A program made the position numbers and the translations under genes. From JBNKDD01 sp050288085 (GTDB lineage Bacteria > Chloroflexota > Anaerolineae > Aggregatilineales > UBA3940): DNA of 5,371 bases. Each line of letters begins with the position of its first letter. Positions within the stretch are counted from its first letter, which is position 1. Positions 1 to 5,371 of this stretch are shown here, in pieces. The stretch is taken from the NCBI GenBank assembly GCA_050288085.1, contig JBNKDD010000353.1:1-5371 (forward strand), given 5' to 3'. The notes under the pieces were generated by a model that did not search any database, was not told the origin of the DNA, and worked only from the letters and a program-made list of their open reading frames with translations.

Positions 1-3000
1 GCACCGACTCTCTTATGCGGATGGCACAAACTATTCAAACCCAACTTGAGAATAAGTCTGGGCAGGCCGCCGACTCGGCCATTGTATTTGAACCGACCGG
101 TGCAACGGTAGTTGAGTCTGGTCAGACCGTTGAGGCCGACCACATCCGGCTGGTTCAGGAAGAGGCCGGTGCAGTTCTGAATGAACTTCAGGCGGAGATT
201 GAGGAACGCCGCCAGTCGGATACTGTTCAGGATCAGGCACAGTTGGATGCCGTCACCTCCGAAGCTGCTGAACGAACCGCTGCTATCGAGGATGAAATCA
301 GTCTGCGTGTCGCCGATATCCATCAGCAGATGGTTGACCTCCGTAATGAACTGCAATCGCTGGAACACATGCAGTTTCTCGGCGAGGCACGCTATCGTGA
401 ACTCAAGCAGCGATATGGTCAGGTGTTTAAGGCTGGCATGGGTGCTGGGGCATTCTATGACATCCTGAAGACCATGGACCTGCCAAAACTCAGCGTTGAG
501 CTTTGGAGCGAGGTTCGTACCAGCCGCTCCAAGCAGCGTCGCAAGAAGGCAACCAAGCGCTTGCGCGTGGTTGAAGCTTTACGGAAGAGCGGCAATCGTC
601 CTGAATGGATGATCCTGACCGTTCTGCCGGTTATCCCCCCGGACTTGCGTCCGATGGTTCAGCTTGACGGTGGTCGTTTTGCCACCTCTGACCTGAACGA
701 CCTGTACCGCCGGGTCATCAACCGCAATAACCGTCTTCGTCGCTTGTTGGAATTGGGTGCGCCGGATGTTATTGTCCGCAACGAAAAGCGTATGCTGCAA
801 GAGGCTGTTGACAGCCTGATTGATAACAGTCAGCGGGGTAGGGCGCTTAGTCGCCGTGGCCGCCGTGAACTGAAATCCTTGAGTGATATGCTGAAGGGTA
901 AGAAGGGCCGCTTCCGTCGCAACCTGCTGGGTAAGCGTGTGGACTACTCTGGCCGCTCCGTAATCGTGATTGGTCCAAAGCTGAAGCTGCATCAGTGTGG
1001 TTTACCCAAGACAATGGCGCTGGAACTATACCGGCCTTTTGTTATCAGCCGCCTGGTGAAATATAACTATGCTTCGAACGTCAAGAGCGCCAAGCGCATC
1101 ATTGAGCGCGAAAAGCCGGAAGTCTGGGAAGTCCTCGAAGAGGTGATCCAGGAGCGCCCGGTGCTGCTCAACCGTGCACCGACCCTTCACCGCCTGGGTA
1201 TTCAGGCTTTCGAGCCGATCCTGGTTGAGGGTAAGGCCATCCAGATTCACCCCCTGGTTTGTACGGCATTCAATGCTGACTTCGACGGTGACCAGATGGC
1301 GGTGCACGTACCGCTCTCAGAGAAAGCTGTCGTTGAGGCTCGTGAGTTGATGCTGAGCACCAGGAACCTGTTGAAGCCTGCCGATGGTGCTCCGGTGGTT
1401 GGCCCCAGTAAAGACATGGTGCTTGGTATCTACTACCTGACCATGGAGAAGCCTGGCCAAGAAGTTGACCAGGTAGACCCTGAAACCTTGCGCAGCTTCT
1501 ATGATCTGGATGAAGTTGAATACGCCTATATCCTGGGGCAGATTCATCTGCACACAGCTATTCGTGTACTCAAGATTTATGATGAGGGTGAACCCCTGGA
1601 ACACCCGATTGTCACAACCGTTGGTCGTTGTATCTTCAACCGGATCCTGCCGGATGGCTTCCGCTGGATCAATGACACTCTCGATAAGAAGAAGGTCAAC
1701 CAGCTGGTTGGGCGGGCTTACACCGCCTTTGGATCTGAAATTACGATTGACATCGTTGACAACATTAAGAACCTGGGCTTTAAATTTGCCACACTTTCAG
1801 GAACCACAATCGCGGTCAGTGACCTGGTGGTACCGGAAAAGCGTAACGAGATCATCTCAAGCGCAACCGAGCGTGTTAACCAGATCGAGCGCGAATATCG
1901 GCGTGGTCTGTTAACCGAACAGGAACGATACCGCACCACCATTAAAGAATGGAATGCGGCTAAGACAGAGGTTCAGGATGCTATCAAAGAGAGCATGGAC
2001 CCGTACGGCAATCTTGCCATCATGTCACGTTCTGGATCGGTGAAAGGTGGCATGGGCCCGATCACTCAGTTGGCCGGTATGCGCGGTTTGATGGCTGACC
2101 CTTCTGGTCGTATCATCGACCTGCCTATTCGGAGTAACTTCCGTGAGGGCCTGACCGCACTGGAATACTTCATCAGTACACACGGTGCGCGTAAGGGGCT
2201 GGCGGATACGGCACTCCGTACCGCTGACGCCGGTTATCTGACCCGCCGTTTGGTTGACGTTGCCCAGGACATGATCATCAACACACTGGACTGCGGCACG
2301 GAAGGCGGTATCTGGATATCGCGAAACAAGACGGTTGCCAACCAGTCTATGTACGAACGACTGATTGGGCGAGCCGCCGCTGCCCCTGTTGCCCATCCTG
2401 AAACGGGTGAGATCATCGTCGAACGCAACGATATCTTTGACGAGCAGAAGTCGCAGCTGGTTGATGATCTCGAAGTTACTGATGTCTTTGTCCGCTCACC
2501 GATGACCTGTGACCTGGTCAATGGCCTGTGTATTCTCTGCTACGGACGTGACCTCGGTCGCGGTGAACCGGTTTCGGTCGGATCGGCAGTTGGTATTGTG
2601 GCCGCCCAGTCGATTGGTGAACCGGGTACCCAGCTCACTCTGCGGACTTTCCATACTGGTGGTACAGCAGACTCAGGTGACATCACGCATGGGTTGCCGC
2701 GTGTTGAAGAGCTGTTCGAAGCTCGCAAGAAGCCAAAAGGTGAGTCGGTGATCACCGATATTGACGGTGAAGTGGAAATCTACACCCGCGAGGGTATCCG
2801 TTATGTGTCGGTTACTGACAGTCAGGTGGTCACCGAGCCATATGATGTGACCGGTTGGAGCTTGCTCGTCGAGGATGGTGATGAGGTAAACGCTGGTCAG
2901 GAACTTGCCACCTTAGAAGATGAGGTCTTCAAAGCGGAGAATGCCGGTCGTGTGTCGCTTGATGGTAACACGCTGACCTTGATCTATGAGGTCATTGATG

Positions 3001-3698
3001 AGCGTGAATACGAGATTCCCAGCGCGGCCCGGTTGGTTGAAGTTGAAGGCTCTGACGGGGAAAAGCGCCGTCTTCAGGATGGTGATGTCGTCAAAGCTGG
3101 CGACCAGTTGACCGAAGGTTCAAAGAACCCGCATCGTATCCTGCGTATTCTTGGCCTGGATGCTACTCAACACTATCTGTTGGAAGAGGTGCAAGAAGTC
3201 TATCGTACCCAGGGTGTGAACATCAATGACAAGCACTTTGAGATTATCATCCGAAAGATGCTGTCGAGAGTTCAGGTCACCCGGAGTGGCGATACAACGC
3301 TTCTGCCCGGTGAGCTGATTGATCGCCTCGCACTTCGCGATATCAATGAGCAGATACTCGCTGAGGGTGGTATCCCCGCGAGTGCTCAAAATATCCTGCT
3401 CGGCGTCACAAAAGCCGCCTTAAACACCGACAGCTTCCTGTCAGCTTCGTCCTTCCAGCACACCATCAAGGTTCTTGCGGGTGCGGCTATCGAAGGCAAG
3501 GAAGACCCGCTGATCGGGTTGAAAGAGAATGTCATCATCGGCAAGCTCATCCCGGCGGGTACTGGCTTCCATCACTACAAGGAACGTCGTGCCAAACTTG
3601 AAGCGATGGAACAGGAACAGGCGGATTTGGTGCCTGACTTCTTCGATATCCAGCCAGAAATGCCGGACAATACTAACGACGAAGAACCTGTTGAATAA
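1..3698 (+). CDS. rpoC: DNA-directed RNA polymerase subunit beta' (5'-truncated by window edge)
   Basis: This is the catalytic beta' subunit of bacterial RNA polymerase, which with beta forms the active-site cleft and clamp. The frame is open to the left edge (first full codon at base 3) and the N-terminal zinc ribbon is absent, so the true start lies upstream; the Met codons at 15 and 21 are internal. Residues below count from Met at base 15 (1227 to the stop). Seen in order: a variable acidic coiled-coil-like stretch (about 20-125); clamp helices (about 227-270, DLNDLYRRVINRNNRL); rudder (about 271-287); switch 2 (about 294-317, GRFRRNLLGKRVDYSGRSV); NRAPTLHR (386-393); catalytic NADFDGDQ (420-427, Mg-binding Asp422, 424, 426); F-loop (674-700); bridge helix (about 717-752); second zinc site Cys760, 832, 839, 842; trigger loop with Leu876, Arg877 and His880; C-terminal GLKENVIIGKLIPAGTGF (1168-1185) and an acidic tail. 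No large trigger-loop insertion is present. No frameshift is seen. rpoB probably lies upstream, outside the window. Confidence 0.98.
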   Translation, partial: TDSLMRMAQTIQTQLENKSGQAADSAIVFEPTGATVVESGQTVEADHIRLVQEEAGAVLNELQAEIEERRQSDTVQDQAQLDAVTSEAAERTAAIEDEISLRVADIHQQMVDLRNELQSLEHMQFLGEARYRELKQRYGQVFKAGMGAGAFYDILKTMDLPKLSVELWSEVRTSRSKQRRKKATKRLRVVEALRKSGNRPEWMILTVLPVIPPDLRPMVQLDGGRFATSDLNDLYRRVINRNNRLRRLLELGAPDVIVRNEKRMLQEAVDSLIDNSQRGRALSRRGRRELKSLSDMLKGKKGRFRRNLLGKRVDYSGRSVIVIGPKLKLHQCGLPKTMALELYRPFVISRLVKYNYASNVKSAKRIIEREKPEVWEVLEEVIQERPVLLNRAPTLHRLGIQAFEPILVEGKAIQIHPLVCTAFNADFDGDQMAVHVPLSEKAVVEARELMLSTRNLLKPADGAPVVGPSKDMVLGIYYLTMEKPGQEVDQVDPETLRSFYDLDEVEYAYILGQIHLHTAIRVLKIYDEGEPLEHPIVTTVGRCIFNRILPDGFRWINDTLDKKKVNQLVGRAYTAFGSEITIDIVDNIKNLGFKFATLSGTTIAVSDLVVPEKRNEIISSATERVNQIEREYRRGLLTEQERYRTTIKEWNAAKTEVQDAIKESMDPYGNLAIMSRSGSVKGGMGPITQLAGMRGLMADPSGRIIDLPIRSNFREGLTALEYFISTHGARKGLADTALRTADAGYLTRRLVDVAQDMIINTLDCGTEGGIWISRNKTVANQSMYERLIGRAAAAPVAHPETGEIIVERNDIFDEQKSQLVDDLEVTDVFVRSPMTCDLVNGLCILCYGRDLGRGEPVSVGSAVGIVAAQSIGEPGTQLTLRTFHTGGTADSGDITHGLPRVEELFEARKKPKGESVITDIDGEVEIYTREGIRYVSVTDSQVVTEPYDVTGWSLLVEDGDEVNAGQELATLEDEVFKAENAGRVSLDGNTLTLIYEVIDEREYEIPSAARLVEVEGSDGEKRRLQDGDVVKAGDQLTEGSKNPHRILRILGLDATQHYLLEEVQEVYRTQGVNINDKHFEIIIRKMLSRVQVTRSGDTTLLPGELIDRLALRDINEQILAEGGIPASAQNILLGVTKAALNTDSFLSASSFQHTIKVLAGAAIEGKEDPLIGLKENVIIGKLIPAGTGFHHYKERRAKLEAMEQEQADLVPDFFDIQPEMPDNTNDEEPVE

Positions 3699-3718
3699 CG
3701 CTTAGTGAAATGGAATCA

Positions 3719-3744
3719 AATAGGCCCGGCATGCCGGGCCTATT
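3719..3744. terminator. Palindromic, probably bidirectional intrinsic terminator
   Basis: A perfect 26-base inverted repeat lies 20 bases after the rpoC stop and 27 bases before the end of the minus-strand hydrolase gene. In RNA it folds as an 11-bp stem (3719-3729 with 3734-3744), with GGCCCGG/CCGGGCC as its core and a CAUG loop. The right arm ends in UAUU and is followed by GCUUUA, an interrupted U-rich stretch. On the minus strand the stem also ends in UAUU and continues UGAUU. Because the genes converge and no other strong hairpin is visible, this element probably ends both transcripts. The imperfect U-tracts make termination efficiency uncertain. Confidence 0.85.
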
Positions 3745-3771
3745 GCTTTACTCAATAGAGTTGATGGTCGG

Positions 3772-5328
3772 TTATTCTTCCTGAATCTTGGGCATATCTC
3801 GCAGTGCGTTGTACGCGGGGCGAGGGTGTTCAATATCACGCAAGATGCTGTAGGCAGCCTGATTAATATCGAACCCATCCAGGGTTGCCACGTTTAAATT
3901 CCACAGGAACATCGGCCCCATGAAGTCCCAGTTTTGCGCCATCAGGTAGGCCTCCCGGATATATTGAGCCTGTTGATCCTGGTTGACGTAAGCGATGAAT
4001 GGCTGCTCTGCTGTGACCTCTAATCCCAGCCCATCCATCGATCCCCAGCCAAACTCGGTTGCCCACAAGGGATGATCTGAATCCCCATACTCAGTCTGGA
4101 TATCCCGGTAATCTTCAATCGTATCCAGGAAGAAAAAGCTGGGATGATCATTGTGAGTCGGTGGTCCGTTGGGATCGTTGCAGCACCGGATTTGAGGCGG
4201 GTTGGCCCATCCGTAAGGATGTATCCCCACTGCATCGACATAGTTGCCTAATCCGGCATCATACATCTGGCGTAGATACAACCGGTCGTCAATGGCAATA
4301 TCGTTTGTGGTGCCGGTCGGGGCAAGTCCGGCGCTGATCACCAGGATACGCCCATCCTCTCGCTTGACCGTTTCATAAGCGCCCGCTAGCAGCCTGACAT
4401 ATTCTGCACCTGAAAGGGTTCCGCCCCTCCACTCGCGGGATAGATTGGGTTCGTTCCAGATTTCCACCGCGGTCAGTTTGTACTTGTAACGCAGTACAAT
4501 GAACTTCACGAACTCATTGTATAGGTTATAGTCAACCGGCGGGCCGTCTTCTTCGGTCGTATTTCGTGCCCAGTCTGGGGCTTTGACAATACTGAGTAGA
4601 ATATTTAGCTGTCGGTTAAATGCGTCATCCATGAATAAATCGAGTTGCTCTAACTCGACGGAGTACATCCCAGGCGCATATTCGATTTTGCTCCAATCAA
4701 CCTGAACCTTTACCCAGTCGAACTCAAGTTCGTAGGCTATCATATCCAGGACACGATGCCGGTCATCATCTGGGATTGAGAAGTGTCCTTGAATCCCGGC
4801 ACGTGCTGTGATTATTGCATTTCCTGGTGTTAAGGGTAGGGGGGTAGGTTGGGAGTCGGCGGTGGGGGTACTTGTGATGTCAGAGGCCACCGGCGTACTC
4901 GGAACCAGCACAATAGACGCCTGATAATTTGGCATATAGAGTCTTTGGCTTTGTGCCGCAAATGGATTGCTCAACCCATTGACCAGCATAATAGTACTTA
5001 AGCTGCTCCCGGTTCGAAGGGCTGTTTTCCAGACCGAGGTGCCAGGATCAAAGCTCAGCACCTCTGCGCCGACAAACTGGCCGATCTCCGGGATGAACAG
5101 CCGCATTCCTTCACGAAGTAAGGACGGGTTGACAACCCCGTTAGTCTTCCAGATGCTCTCAACGGCTGTGCCATAATATGCCGCGATGCTTCCCCAGGTT
5201 TCGCCAGGCTGCACAGTATGATATTCTGCGGCATCTGGGAAGGCTGCATGGGTAGAAATTGGTGTCAGTAAAAACAACGAAAGTATTGAAACAAAGGCAA
5301 TCAACTTATAACATGTAGTATGTTTCAT
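3772..5328 (-). CDS. Secreted LysM-domain glycoside hydrolase, clan GH-A (GH5/GH39-like)
   Basis: A complete 518-residue exported protein. Residues 1-28 form a signal peptide (Lys3 and Lys8, hydrophobic core 9-22, probable cleavage after THA, 26-28). A canonical LysM follows at 36-80 (YHTVQPGETW ... RLFIP), then a diverged LysM-like repeat at about 90-133 (PGTSVW ... NG..NP ... RLYMP). A Thr/Pro/Ser linker (about 142-169) leads to a TIM-barrel domain (about 176-515). That domain shows clan-A hallmarks: VDWSKIEYAPG (210-220), IWNEPN (290-295) with Glu293 the likely acid/base, HPYGW (370-374), and LWATEFGW (421-428) with Glu425 the likely nucleophile. LysM modules bind GlcNAc-containing glycans such as peptidoglycan, so the enzyme is probably held at the cell wall or on chitin-like material and cleaves a beta-linked glycan outside the membrane. 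The substrate cannot be read from the sequence; PslG-like or other GH39/GH5-type activity is possible. An in-frame TGA at 5356-5358 (complement) and no alternative start after it support this Met. It is transcribed convergently with rpoC and has no visible operon partner. Confidence 0.9.
   Translation of the reverse strand: MKHTTCYKLIAFVSILSLFLLTPISTHAAFPDAAEYHTVQPGETWGSIAAYYGTAVESIWKTNGVVNPSLLREGMRLFIPEIGQFVGAEVLSFDPGTSVWKTALRTGSSLSTIMLVNGLSNPFAAQSQRLYMPNYQASIVLVPSTPVASDITSTPTADSQPTPLPLTPGNAIITARAGIQGHFSIPDDDRHRVLDMIAYELEFDWVKVQVDWSKIEYAPGMYSVELEQLDLFMDDAFNRQLNILLSIVKAPDWARNTTEEDGPPVDYNLYNEFVKFIVLRYKYKLTAVEIWNEPNLSREWRGGTLSGAEYVRLLAGAYETVKREDGRILVISAGLAPTGTTNDIAIDDRLYLRQMYDAGLGNYVDAVGIHPYGWANPPQIRCCNDPNGPPTHNDHPSFFFLDTIEDYRDIQTEYGDSDHPLWATEFGWGSMDGLGLEVTAEQPFIAYVNQDQQAQYIREAYLMAQNWDFMGPMFLWNLNVATLDGFDINQAAYSILRDIEHPRPAYNALRDMPKIQEE
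4834..4868 (+). other. G-rich tract with relaxed G-quadruplex pattern, inside hydrolase linker
   Basis: The + strand has four runs of three or more G (4834-4836, 4839-4844, 4851-4853, 4864-4868) separated by 2, 6 and 10 bases. This is the template strand of the hydrolase gene and encodes its Thr/Pro linker, so proline and threonine codons (CCN, ACN) explain most of the composition. The last loop is longer than the usual 7-base limit, so this is a relaxed quadruplex pattern only. Any structural or regulatory role is inference. Confidence 0.35.
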
Positions 5329-5335
5329 GGTTCTG

Positions 5336-5338
5336 TCC
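5336..5338 (-). promoter_or_regulatory. Weak Shine-Dalgarno core for the hydrolase gene
   Basis: On the minus strand a GGA core (within CTGGACAG) sits 7 bases upstream of the ATG at 5328. The spacing is right but the match to anti-16S is only three to four bases, so initiation may be weak or may depend little on this site. It fits the chosen start, which is also bounded by an in-frame stop 27 bases upstream. No convincing -35/-10 pair is visible in the remaining 43 bases before the window edge. Confidence 0.3.
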
Positions 5339-5371
5339 AGAAAGTTTAAGTTGGGTCAGGCGATAGATTTT

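Noticed and set aside
15..23. Met codons at 15 and 21 as a genuine start of rpoC
   Set aside because: The frame continues open to the window edge, there is no Shine-Dalgarno in the 14 bases upstream, and the N-terminal zinc ribbon of beta' is missing, so the gene begins outside the window.
579..992. 137-codon open frame on the minus strand inside rpoC
   Set aside because: It lies wholly antisense to the highly conserved clamp and switch region of beta', has low-complexity composition rich in Thr, Gln and Val typical of a shadow frame, and shows no recognisable domain.
1501..1914. 137-codon open frame on the + strand in another frame of rpoC
   Set aside because: It overlaps conserved beta' coding sequence completely and its translation is rich in Arg, Ser and Trp with no motif; it is an out-of-frame shadow.
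4059..4337. 92-codon open frame on the + strand opposite the hydrolase
   Set aside because: It is antisense to the TIM-barrel coding region, which has clear catalytic motifs, and its product has no recognisable feature.
5311..5313. Cys6 of the hydrolase as a lipoprotein lipobox cysteine
   Set aside because: It precedes the hydrophobic core of the signal peptide, whereas a lipobox Cys must follow it; the signal fits ordinary type I cleavage near residue 28.
5340..5371. Possible -10 element (TAAACT) upstream of the hydrolase
   Set aside because: No acceptable -35 hexamer lies about 17 bases upstream in the little sequence available, so a promoter cannot be supported.

Overview
The window holds two convergent protein-coding genes separated by one strong terminator. 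Reading + to -, these are the 3' four-fifths or so of rpoC (RNA polymerase beta' subunit, cut by the left window edge), a 73-base intergenic spacer with a long perfect palindrome, and a complete minus-strand gene for a secreted LysM/glycoside-hydrolase protein. No RNA gene, CRISPR array, insertion sequence or phage gene is visible.

The organism is bacterial and most likely a member of the Chloroflexota (Anaerolineae or a relative). This is inference from three things: the beta' sequence style (a coiled-coil, acidic insertion after the zinc-ribbon region, a GGxxPITQLAGMRGLMADPSG-type F-loop, and no large trigger-loop insertion of the proteobacterial kind); the LysM plus Thr/Pro linker plus clan-A hydrolase architecture, which is familiar from that phylum; and moderate GC content. 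A tree of RpoC would settle it.

Region by region. Bases 1-3698 carry beta' from just after the N-terminal zinc ribbon to the stop. All core elements are present and intact: clamp helices, rudder, switch 2, the NADFDGDQ catalytic loop, bridge helix, second zinc site and trigger loop. Bases 3699-3771 are intergenic, with the palindrome at 3719-3744 acting as a probable bidirectional terminator. Bases 3772-5328 (minus) encode a 518-residue exported protein with two LysM-like repeats, a Thr/Pro linker and a TIM-barrel glycosidase domain. Bases 5329-5371 are the short 5' flank of that gene.

The two genes have no evident functional link: one is core transcription machinery, the other a cell-surface or secreted carbohydrate-active enzyme. 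Nothing here amounts to a clearly new system. The most interesting items are the hydrolase (unknown substrate, one canonical and one diverged LysM), the lineage-specific insertion in beta', and the 26-base palindrome.
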